Below are positions 11,391 to 21,257 of a DNA stretch of 64,000 nucleotides, one piece after another (within the stretch, counting starts at the first letter, position 1; every line of letters starts with the position of its first letter). Source of the DNA: Megalobrama amblycephala (lineage: Eukaryota > Chordata > Actinopteri > Cypriniformes > Xenocyprididae); contig NC_063049.1 of NCBI RefSeq assembly GCF_018812025.1, forward strand, positions 17,011,258 through 17,075,257, given 5' to 3'. The notes under the pieces were generated by a model that saw nothing but the letters and a program-made list of their open reading frames with translations, had not been told where the DNA came from and made no database searches. The translations under genes were made by a program, and so were the position numbers.

Positions 11391-13318
11391 GCAGGGTTGC
11401 CAACTCTCACGCATCTGGCGTGACACTCACGCTTTCAGCATCAATCTCACGCTCTCACGCACACGCAAGAAATGTCACGCCAAAATCCATTTTTCTCCCC
11501 TCTCAATCCGTTACTTTCTGTTGATGACTAGACCACAGCGTATTAATGACAGGAGAAGAGTTTAAGGCCCACAGCTGTTACATCTGCCTACAACGTTCTC
11601 ACTGCAGTATTCTCTGATCGTTGATTGCCTGAAAACCTTGCACCTGATACATCAGTTGCGTGTGAGAAGTTCAGAGAGAGTTCGGAGCATAGGTTCGGAG
11701 TCGGAGTCGGCACGTGTGAAAGTTTGGAAGACAATCAAGGTAAGCAAATAATAAAATGGTGAGCCTTGTCACTACAGACGTAGCCTTGCCTAATCACTCT
11801 GTGTGCCGAGACTAATTTACAGACTTCAACGTGCGTTATGATGTGGGCTAGCTAAATTGCTCAATAAAAATAGTCTCATGTAGGGTCCAAAATTAACACC
11901 CGCCAAGCGCCAAATGCGGGTAGATTTTCCGTTTGGCGAGCAAATCTCAAAAGGCTATCTGCCACACTGGCGGGTTAATGTTCATACCAAATATGAAATT
12001 TTCAGCGCGCACGAGCAGAGAGAGAGAGAGAGCCCCGGCCGCACTCAATATACAGAGCGGCCAAAGCGTCAAGCTTCCCCGTACTTTTTGACAAGCGTCT
12101 TTGACAAAGCGGCCAGAGCTTCTTGGCAGCTCAAGTCGGCGGCGGTGTGTACGTACAGTTAACGCTCTATTTGTTGAGGGCGCTGAGGAAAAAGGATATG
12201 TGAAGCTCCTGCCACTGGAAGAAGCGGTCGCCGCCCATTTGTGGCCGCGCACCCATCAAAGCTGCGCAGAATGTCTTCAGCACTCCCGGATCGTGCACAC
12301 TCCGCCGCTGGCCAGGCTGCTTCTGCTTTACACACCATGGCCGTTATTTTCTCGAGAAAAGGAGTTTTCTCATAGCATTTGCAATGCAATACTCGTTCCC
12401 TTATCTCTCAGGGAACGTAAGTAACCGAGTACGTTATATACGTTTTGTTATATAACAACCGATATGACAACTTTAGCACATTTATCAGATACATTCATTC
12501 AGTGTTTTCCATTAATGACCCTCTGCTGCCGCCACCGTTTCATAATGAACTGAAAATTTAAAACATACTACGTTTGCCAACGAACTAAAATCGAAACTGT
12601 GATATGGCTTTGTGCCTTTATAAAACAGCAAAAGACAGTGATTAAGTATATATACAGTCTGTGCTGCGTGTTTTAAAGAGAAGTGAGCGCATTTGCGCAT
12701 GCGATCAGCTGGTGATCTGGTGATCAAAATAAAAGCTCAAGGATATATCTTTTAAAAAGAAATGAGTACAAAAGTATTGAAAAAAAAAAAATGTTTGAAC
12801 CCTTTTTAATGTCCAGGTACAAGGCAATGCTGTTTCTTTGTTCAATTTGCACACTGTACATGGGTTGAAGCTCTTAATTTTGAGTTTCCAGAGTGCAACC
12901 TTAAAATGTACAAAATTTTCTTCTGGGGGGACATGCCCCCGGACCCCCCTAGCGGAGGTACATCCAACAAAGTTTTACAAATTACAGTGTCAAATAATGT
13001 ACATTTTCTGAACAAGAATACTACAACAAAAGCTCCTTTCATGTCAGTAAAGCTATTAATAGAAAATTGAAATGTCTTTGGACAAATATAGATTTGGGCT
13101 AAGCCCCGAATGTTTACAATGTCTGGCTCCGCCCCTGTCAGGTAACAAAACTGACAAAAAATAAAATAAATTATTTCACCCCAATGATACTAAGTAAACA
13201 TGGACTGACATTGATTTTTAAAATTAGGGTTACCAAACATTTTTCTCTGCGCGCACGCGCAAACTGAAATTTTTACAAAGTCTCAATCCAGCCAAAGTCC
13301 CAAAGTTGGCAACCCTGC
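11391..13318. mobile_element. TTTAA-flanked inverted-repeat element C, nested in element B
   Basis: The termini GCAGGGTTGCCAACT and AGTTGGCAACCCTGC are perfectly inverted, with TTTAA (or TTAA) on both sides. The uninterrupted duplicate at 10840 (CCCTTTAAGTATA) shows the empty site directly, which proves the insertion. Inside are a DIRS fragment (about 12060-12433) and GC-rich non-coding DNA. No transposase was recognised. Confidence 0.87.
12060..12433 (+). mobile_element. DIRS fragment 3 (gag piece plus right tip), nested in element C
   Basis: The plus strand reads EGAEEKGYVKLLPLEEAVAA, matching the gag GAEEKGYEHLPPLDEAVAA of the intact copy, then AAGQAASALHTMA. It then jumps to a right-tip sequence (CAGGGAACGTAAGTAACCGA) ending GAGTAC with GTT following. 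Everything between gag and the tip is deleted, so this is a short remnant of a family close to the intact one. The left border is approximate. Confidence 0.72.
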
Positions 13319-14567
13319 TTTAAGTATATCATCGGATCGATGTCTTGAGGTGTGGTAACCGTGGTATAAGCGGAATAATTGACTCCGCTTCGAGTCGTGA
13401 CGAATCACCACCTCAGGTGTGCATTATTTTTCTAATAATTCAACGGCCCGTCGTCAATTATTCCTTACTTGAATCACATCTTAAATAGTGTTTTGACATC
13501 GACAACCCAAGTGCATTTTACCTCAAACTTGCGTCTAGTTAACTTTCTAAAGTAGCAATCGCTTCTCGGGTCGACATTAACACACTGACAAAGTTATATT
13601 CAGAATTAAAAATATTTTTATACCACTTTTTAATGTGTGACTGTGTACAGGTTTTCACGAGATACTAACCTTTCGCGAACTTGCTTCCAACACTCGTTCT
13701 CATGGAGGCGCGTGTGCACGGAGGGGAGGGGCTGTGCGCGCGCGAGTATGTGAGAGAGACGCGTGAGTGAGAGACGCAGGGAAATGAAATGCAGCTGAAC
13801 GTTTGCTCTATGAAAGACATTGACAAAGACGAAAACTAAGGACATTTAATCTATAATTTTATTTTATTTTAGTTAGTTTTGCCAAACACACATTACAGTT
13901 TTGGTTAGTTATCGTTTTTTTGTAATGCCTCGTTTATATTTTTATTTCAGTTAACGACGATGTGTTTTCCCACCTAGTTTTCGTTTTTTCGTTCGTTTTC
14001 GTTAACGATTATAACCTTACTCACCTTTCCGACAACGTTAAGTCGTCTCACCCGACAACCGCGACAATCTCCTTCTAGTGACGCTCATGCAGGCTCAGCT
14101 CAAGTGCCGGTCGCATGCAGCGCTGCAGCCACGTAAACAGAGTTTGCCCTTCCCCTACTGACTTTCACTTTCGGACGGGTGCCCGAATATGGAAGTGAAT
14201 GAGGCTTTGCGATTTTTTTTTTTTTTTTTTTTATCTAGGCCTACGTGAAATTCTGCATCCATTGTACGATTTTTTTATTTATTTTTTTCCACCTCGGAAG
14301 GGCAACGTGAGTAGAGAAGGGCATATGGGCAGTTGCCCGGGCAACCTGAGCAACCCCCCTGTGCACGTCCCTGATTATGGATGATATAAAGCAAACATTA
14401 CTGATGATTTGTGTGCATTATTGTGTGTTATTGGTATTGAGTTATGTTTGGTAATAAAAAGTTAAACTGGCAAAAACAAACGTTTTTTTTTTCTTTCTCG
14501 GGGTTGGGGTGGGGGGCATCATAAAGGAATTATGCTTAGGGCACCAAAATGGCTAGCAGCGGCACTG

Positions 14568-14663
14568 GTGGTGAGGGAGGAGGACCCACCGGAACGGTTT
14601 CGGGCAGTAAAAGGTGCCGTCCACGTACCAGCTCTTCATGCACCTCCGGGAAGAAAGGAACCG
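14568..14663 (-). pseudogene. DIRS gag remnant (copy 2, displaced part)
   Basis: The minus strand reads PFFPEVHEELVRG, matching FFPEVHEELTKS of the intact element's gag, and joins to 9826 when the hAT insertion and one copy of its 8-bp duplication are removed. This shows that the two flanks were once contiguous. Confidence 0.75.
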
Positions 14664-15419
14664 GGGTGGGTGGATTCTTCAATTCAATTCTTCAAAGATT
14701 CAATCCTGTCTCTGAGCTCTACAGGCAGTTTCTTTGACCTCATGGCTTGGTTTTTGCTCTAATATGCATTTTCAGCTGTTTAGACCTTTTGTTGAGAGGT
14801 GTGAGCTTTTCCAAATCATACCCATTCAATTGAATTTGCCACAGGTTAACTCCAAATTGGAATGTTCCTGAGCTAAATTTCAAGTGTCCCACAAAAGGTA
14901 ATGAATACTTATGCAATGTAATTATTTCTGTATTATTATTTCTGTTATAATATATATATATAACCAAAACTTAATGTGAATTTGAAATTATTCTAAAAGT
15001 TGGCAATTTTGTATGAATATCACCATGAAGATGCATCCCAAGCCCTAAGCCCAACTCAAAAAATGTCTGAAAGACATTGTACGAATTCATCACCAATTTT
15101 CCAAATCATAAAATGCTTATGATTGTCATGATAGTGTGTTGAAATTTACCTACATTTTTCCATTCAGAGGTCATGCGTGAACAGGCCTCGTTGTCAAAAA
15201 TTGCAACATATTTGTATGTATTTCTCTGACACTTAACCTGTTCTGACTAACATTGTATTTAAAGTATTTTTTTTTATCAATTCACGCATTCCCTGGGGAT
15301 CAAACCCATGCCTCTGTTGCAACTAGTGGCATGCTCCATTGTTTGAGCTCTGTATTGATTCTGTGCAAATCCATATGTTTTTGCATGTGAGATTACAACT
15401 TTGAGAGTTTGAGCCAATC
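14664..15419. repeat. Non-coding DNA with a Tc1-like 3' fragment
   Basis: The stretch around 14700-14920 (CTCTGAGCTCTACAGGCAGT; GAATACTTATGC) resembles the non-coding end of a Tc1-like teleost transposon. No open frame was seen. Confidence 0.4.
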
Positions 15420-15588
15420 ACAAAGTTGTAAATTAGCTGACACAATGATAGTTTATACTTTTTTTCTCTCCTTTATTTTTCTTCTTTTAACTTATTTTTG
15501 CCAGATAGTTGCAAAAAGCATTTCACTGCATGTCGTACTCTGTATGTGTATGTGACAAATAAAATTTGAATTTGAATTTGGTGGATTA
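15420..15588 (+). mobile_element. LINE 3' tail
   Basis: CATTTCACTGCATGTCGTAC followed by GACAAATAAAATTTGAATTT with short GAATTT repeats is the characteristic 3' end of a common fish non-LTR retrotransposon. Only the tail is present, as after 5' truncation. Family assignment is from memory of the motif. Confidence 0.6.
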
Positions 15589-16909
15589 ATAAGTCAACAC
15601 TCTTACCGATTCTTACCGATTCTGTTTTCCTGAAGGTGACAATGTTTTAAGCTGATGGTAATGGTGGAATCTGGTGGAAATTTTTCCATGATTAAGATGA
15701 GACAATGATGAGACGACATCGACGTCACACTAACTGTGACTATATCAACATGTAATATTGTTGATGGAAAAGCCTGTGCTGTTTGCTGTAGCTAAATATG
15801 CCTAAATTTTGTGGTTGCTGAATAAATGCACTTTCACATCCTCTGTGTGACAATACAAAGTCTTTTTTTTTTTCTTCTTTTTTTTTTTGGAGTAAATTAG
15901 TAAAATAAATATATGTGTGTTGTCATTCTCTTGATTTGTGCTTATGGGTGAAAGTGCAATAATTCTGATAAAATGTAAAAAGAAATTTCTCCAATGACAA
16001 CAATCTTGCTCAGTAGATTACAATTTTGAGCAAGATAATTGATTATCAGTCAAACCATTATACACCAAAAACAGAATAGGTTGACTATGATAAAAACTAA
16101 AACGGGCATTTGACATAGCTGACAAAACTACATGCAGCTTGCAAAGGAGTAGATGAACAGAGAGAGACAGGGAAAGTAAAGACAGTTAAATCAGTATAAT
16201 TATTGTAATTGCTCCATTATTACCGCAACATCACAACAGCATAATTTTCCCTGTCTGATAACAGCCATTCATAATTCATACTGGTCAGAACAGGTTCCAA
16301 CTGAATTTACAATCAGACAATCATCTTAACTGAGCGCTTTATCAAACAAGCCCTGGTCAGAGATGAGGACCTCCTCACCTTTTCTCCAGCCCCAAATGAA
16401 CAGAACGAATGAGCCCGAGCGTGGAGAAGTGACATCATGAAAGGTCACCTGTCAGTTTGGGCTGTGTGGATGAAAGGGGTCCCCTACATAATGAGAATCA
16501 CTGCTGCTTGAACAACAACACCCACCCCAATCCTCTGAGCACTGGGCGCTAAATGAGAGGAGAGTGGAAAATGTCAGATTTGTTCCACTATGCGAGTTAC
16601 TCTCAAGTGGAATGCCACATCATGAATTTTAATGAGTCCCATAAGTCATTAATAATTTCACTTATCAAATTGGATGACCATACTATCTCCATTTAAAGGT
16701 TTTCATTTCTGACCGGTAGAGCAGAGATAATGTGCAAACCACAAAAAAAGTACACTTTGGCTTTCAAGAGTCTTTATTGTCTCAGTTTCTCAGTGACAGT
16801 CTCTTTTAGCTTGTGGGCAATTTCATGGAGACCTACAATTAAGCATTCAAAAGAAATAGAGTACATTTCCCAACAGGATTAATTTTTAAAATGTCAGTTA
16901 CTTTGTTTG

Positions 16910-16950
<41 letters not shown>
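15589..16950. other. Intergenic DNA with a possible conserved non-coding block
   Basis: No gene was seen. The part at about 16330-16700 is less AT-rich, repeat-free and complex in composition, with homeodomain-like TTAAT/TAATTT words. A (TG)n run lies at about 16919-16944. Confidence 0.4.
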
Positions 16951-16953
<3 letters not shown>

Positions 16954-17530
16954 TAGTGGTGGGCATAGATTAATTTTTTTAATCTAGATTAATCTCACTG
17001 TAATCTTGGAATTAATCTAGATTAATTTAGATTAAAATGGCTCATTTGAATTCTGCCGAAGGCATTCAGAATATGTGTGCTACCCAAATAATGACTAAAA
17101 GTAAGTCTTTGAGAACGGGTTTCTCAAGCCAGGTGGTGCATTAGACCATGGGCTCATCTCCTGTTTCCAAAATGCATCACAAACTGCTTGAGAAAGCTGT
17201 TCTACTATGATAAGCTGTGCTGACGGGCTTGCCTCGGTTGCACTCAAACATAATAGTTTGACAACGACTCTTCCCCTGCACTACATCAGTGCTTGGCCCG
17301 GCATCTTCCGCATTTGCTAAGGGATGCTTTGCATTTAGGTGGTACTTGAGACTGGAAGAACTCCTACAGTAAACTAATTCTGCATTGCACAAGGTGCAAA
17401 CAACCTTAGTCTTGTCGAGATTTCCATTGGGAAGCTTCTTAAAAATAAATTTTCCCTGAAGCAAACCCGGCGGCTTCATAGCTGCATCCATGTTAGCACG
17501 TCACGTTTGATGTAGTAATTTCACAGTAGG
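16954..17530 (-). mobile_element. BED-finger hAT transposon remnant
   Basis: A minus-strand frame at 17177-17491 carries a BED-type zinc finger (CTLCN ... LKYHLNAKHP), the N-terminal DNA-binding domain of ZBED-like hAT transposases. Beside it is the AT-rich terminal sequence with repeated AATCTAGATTAAT at 16975-17035. The frame stops after the finger, and the dimerisation and catalytic parts are absent. This is a domesticated-family look-alike but a broken copy. Confidence 0.65.
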
Positions 17531-17559
17531 CATACACACATGTTCGAAGTCGCCAACTT

Positions 17560-18320
17560 TCTGCAGAGTCAATAGCTACAGACCTCCAAACTTCGTGTGG
17601 CCTTCAGATTAGCTCAAGAACAGTGCGTAGAGAGCTTCATGGAATGGGTTTTCATGGCCAAGCAGCTGCCTCCAAGTCTTACATCACCAAGTGCAATGCA
17701 AAACGTCGGATGCAGTGGTGTAAAGCACACCACCACTGGAATCTAGAACAGTGGAGACATGTTCTCTGGAGTGACGAACCAGGCTTCTCTGTCTGGCAAT
17801 CCGATGGATGAATCTGGGTTTGGCGGTTGCCAGGAGAACGGTACTTGCCTGACTGCATTGTGCCAAGTGTAAAGTTTGGTGGAGGGGGGATTATGGTGTG
17901 GGGCTGTTTTTCAGGGTTTGGGCTTGGCCCCTTAGTTCCACTGAAAGGAACTCTTAATGCTTCAGCATACCAAGACATTTTGGACAATTTAATGCTCCTA
18001 ACTCATGTTGGAACAGTTTGGGGATGGCCCCTTCCTGTTCCAACATGACTGCGCACTAGTGCACAAAGCAAGGTCCGTAAGGATATGGATGAGCGAGTTT
18101 GGTGTGGAGGAGCTTGACTGTTCTGCATCTGACCTCAACCCGATAGAACACCTTTGGGATGAAATAGAGCGGAGACTGCAAGCCAGGCTTTCTCATCAAC
18201 ATCACTGCCTAGAAGAATGGTCAAAAATTCCCATAAACACACTTCTAAACCTTGTGGAAAGCCTTCCCAGAAGAGTTGAGGCTTTTACAGCCGCAAAGGG
18301 TGGGCCAACTCCATATTAAA
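17560..18320 (+). pseudogene. Tc1/mariner transposase pseudogene
   Basis: Plus-strand pieces of a Tc1-type DDE transposase: RRMQWCKAHHHW and LWSDEPGFSVWQSDG (first catalytic Asp) near 17700-17810, [12 protein letters not shown] near 17880, [11 protein letters not shown] (second Asp; usually QDNAPCH) near 18050, and SASDLNPIEHLWDEIERRL near 18130. An in-frame stop follows QSDG and a frameshift lies near 18000. The N-terminal helix-turn-helix is largely missing. It is inactive. Confidence 0.85.
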
Positions 18321-18369
18321 TCCTACGGTTTAAGAATGAGATGTCATTAAAGTTCATGTGCATGTAAAG

Positions 18370-19150
18370 GCAGCCACTTTATTTGGTACACCTTGCTAGT
18401 ATTTATTTCTTTGTTGCTATACTGTCATGAGAGCATTCAGTAGTTGCTGTAGATTTGTTGGCTACACATCCATCACATCCCAAAGGTGCTCTATTGGACT
18501 GAGATCTGGTGACTGTGGAGGCCATTTCAGTATAGTGAACTCACTGTCATGTTCAAGAAACCAGTTTGAGATGATTTGAGCTTTGTGACATGGCGTGTTA
18601 TCCTGCTGGAAGTAGCTATCAGAAGATGGGTCATAAAGGGTCATAAAGGGATGGACACGGTCAGGGTCAGCAACAATACTCAGGTAGGCTGTGGCATTTA
18701 TCAATGCTTAATTGGTGCTAAGGGGCGCAAAGTGTGCTAAGAAAATATCCCTCACGCCATTACAGCACCAAAAGGAGCCTGAGGCATCGATACAAGGCAG
18801 GATGGATCCATGCTTTCACATAGTTTATGCCAAATTCTGACCCTATGTCACAGCAGAAATCAAGACTCATCAGACCAGCTAACACTTTTCTAATCTTCTA
18901 TTGTCCAATTTTGGTGAACCCGTGCAAATTGTAGCCTCAGTTTGCTGATCTTAGCTGACAGGAGTGGCACCCGGTGTGGTCTTCTGCTGCTTCAATTTTC
19001 AACATGTATTGCATTCAGAGATGCTCTTCTGCATACTTTGGTTATAACAAGTGGTTATTTGAGTAACTGTTGCCTTTCTATCATGAACTATCTTGAACCA
19101 GTCTGGCCATTCTCCTCTGTCCTCTGGCATCAACAAGGCATTTGCTGCAA
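18370..19150 (-). pseudogene. Second Tc1-like transposase remnant, opposite strand
   Basis: Minus-strand pieces include YFQQDNTPCHKAQIISNW and KWPPQSPDLSPIEHLWDVMD at 18462-18704, the second and third catalytic regions of a different Tc1 subfamily. Upstream minus-strand sequence up to about 19150 continues the same element with stops. The terminal CACTTTATTTGGTACACCTT at about 18378 looks like its end. It abuts the plus-strand Tc1 pseudogene tail to tail. Confidence 0.78.
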
Positions 19151-20051
19151 TTAGATCTCCTCATTTTTACCTGACCTTCTGTGACATTATCCAAATAAAC
19201 CAAAAAAATATAAAACAATATAGATCCCACTTTATTGGCATTTAAGCAGTATATGCTTAATTTGAAATGTATTCCTTTACATACAGGAACTGAATTAAGC
19301 AGAACATGAAGTATTGAATGAAATGTGTAATTACACATTATTTTGATGGTCCCCTTTCAGACATTGTTGTCTATAAGTTACGTTGCACCTACATGTCAAC
19401 TCCTTAGAGTATTAGTTGAGTATTAGTAGACTGTTAGACATTCAACAGAATTTCTAAAGGAAACCATCAAAATAAAGTGTTACTAAAAGTGTTTCTGTTG
19501 CTACATGAAAATGTCTGAAATGTCTGTGTGTTTGACAAATATTGTATCTAATCCACTTTATCTGTGATAAAGTGTGCGAACACTTCAGGAAGCAGAAAGT
19601 ATTCAACTTGACGGCTCAGTTTTCAACTCTCCCGGCTGCAAGTGGCAAGTCTCGCTGATCGGTCAAATCGAACACTCCTAATATGTTAATAATTTAACAA
19701 CACATGCACATGTTCATGATTCTCTTATGTTAGTTAATGGTCAGATGACATGCAGATAACAAATAATGTTTTTATTTATTATTATTATTTTTTTTTTTAG
19801 AAAGTATTTTAATTTGATTGCTTTTATTTTAAAGTTATTTGTTTTCATTTTTCATTTTTATGATTTATATATTAGCTTTTTGTGAACTTACAAATCCCCA
19901 ATTGACAAACCCTGTTTTAGAGGCCATAGCTTTCAGCATACTGCACTTTTATACACAATTGTACACAAAGTGCTGACTATCGTCTTCATGTTTGTCTCTA
20001 ATTAAAATATGACACACTGAGTCTTGACACAGAGGTTTAGTTAGCAAAGTA

Positions 20052-20085
<34 letters not shown>

Positions 20086-20923
20086 CTTATTAACCTAGCT
20101 TAACCTAAATTTAAAGGTTAATGATTATAGAAAGAAAGCAAGTGACTGCTGACTCATAAAATGATTTTGAGAGGGTCAGTCATATTCACCCAGTCATATT
20201 CCTTTGAGGGATGTGTGAGGGATGACTGTTTTTTTCAGAGTTCACTTTCTGCTCTATCACTCCAGCAAACACTTTTAATCAGAGTATTTCCTGACAGCTG
20301 CTTTTATCGACAAAATCAAATAAAGAACATCAGTGTTTACTACAGTATCACATATCTTTCATAAGTATGCTTATCAACAGCTACTAGACAGAAAAATAAC
20401 ATCCCTTAACACTCCCCTTATGATAATTTTTCACATAGGATGTCACTTGTTCTGAAAATTAAAATCTATGCTTATAGAACATTTTAGTGTCATTTTTAAT
20501 TTTCAATCCAACATTGATTTGGCTTACTGCCTAAACAGTACTGGCCAAAAGTGATGTCCGACTGGGGTGGGGTGGGGGGGGGGGGGGGATCAACATCCTT
20601 GCCCTTTATTCAAATATTATTAAAAATGTGTTAAAGATTTTCTAAGCATATTGTATACTTGTGCTTTGAGTAAATTGTTTTATTTGTGATAATGCAATGA
20701 AACATTCCAAATTGTGCTGGCATCATTTTTGGACAGGCTGTTATAAAGAAATTATGAACATGCAAGGACAAGTGAGAACCAACAAAATATTAATAAGTGA
20801 TTATGTATAAACTTTTTCCTGTGAGGTGTAGTTTGCCAAATAATTTTGTCAGATGAATGCCTTAAAGTGCCCCTATTTTGGATTTTTGAAAATTACCTTC
20901 CATGTAGTGTATAACATAGCTCT
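19151..20923. repeat. Intergenic repeat-derived DNA
   Basis: It contains a degenerate element near 19220-19490 with ends of the ACTTTATTTTGATGG type, a (TTA)n run near 20053-20083 and a poly-G tract near 20571-20588. No gene was seen. Confidence 0.45.
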
Positions 20924-21257
20924 ACACAGCAAAATTCAACTCTGCTCAGATTACAAATGGTCCCTCTCTAAATAGTGTTAAAATAACACTGAAACAGAGA
21001 TAAATTTAATGAGATAATTAAGCAATTAATTAAGTAATGATTGCACATCAGTGATGAACACCTGCTGTTAACAAGCAGAATCACTAAAGAAATAAGAAAA
21101 AACAAGAACTACAAGTGACTTAAGTCACAGCCTTATTAATTGCTTAATTATCTCATTAACTTTAACTCTGCTTCAGTGCTACTTTAACACTATTTAGAGA
21201 GAGGGACCATATGTACTCTGAGCAAAGTTGATTTAACTCTAGGGATTTTGCTGTGTA
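20924..21257. mobile_element. Miniature inverted-repeat element, copy 1
   Basis: The termini are ACACAGCAAAATTCAACTCT and, inverted at the right, AGGGATTTTGCTGTGTA. The interior is itself palindromic around AATTAAGCAATTAATT. A second copy lies at 63333-63665 in the opposite internal orientation. Confidence 0.75.

Larger units (their letters stand above)
10643..14373. mobile_element. hAT-like element B, nested in element A
   Basis: Perfect 16-bp inverted termini CAGGGACGTGCACAGG lie at 10643 and, inverted, at 14358-14373. The 8-bp sequence ATTATGGA flanks both sides (10635-10642, 14374-14381), the size expected for hAT. There is no transposase frame. The first 550 bases are duplicated in tandem, terminal repeat included. 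Confidence 0.87.
9835..14567 (+). mobile_element. hAT-type element A, inserted in DIRS copy 2
   Basis: The termini CAGCGCCGCCGCT and, inverted, CAGTGCCGCTGCT form imperfect hAT-like ends. The 8-bp sequence GTGGTGAG stands at both sides (9827-9834 and 14568-14575), the duplication size typical of hAT insertions. Near the left end lies a first-exon-like open stretch with a splice donor. No transposase body is present, so this copy is non-autonomous. Most of its length comes from a second element inserted into it. Confidence 0.87.
6099..14663 (-). mobile_element. Decayed DIRS copy 2, split by a nested transposon stack
   Basis: This minus-strand DIRS remnant has a left (3') tip at 6099 next to AAC at 6096-6098, the complement of the GTT seen at the intact copy. 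An internal complementary region near 6394-6450 mirrors that tip (CAGGGAATGAGGGTTACC against GGTAACCCTCGTTCCCTG). Recombinase, RNase H, RT and gag remnants follow up to 9834, and the gag resumes at 14568-14663 (PEVHEEL is readable) after the inserted hAT element. The upstream end beyond about 14663 is lost. The gag-to-RT join near 9640 lacks about 0.95 kb relative to the intact copy. Confidence 0.8.
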
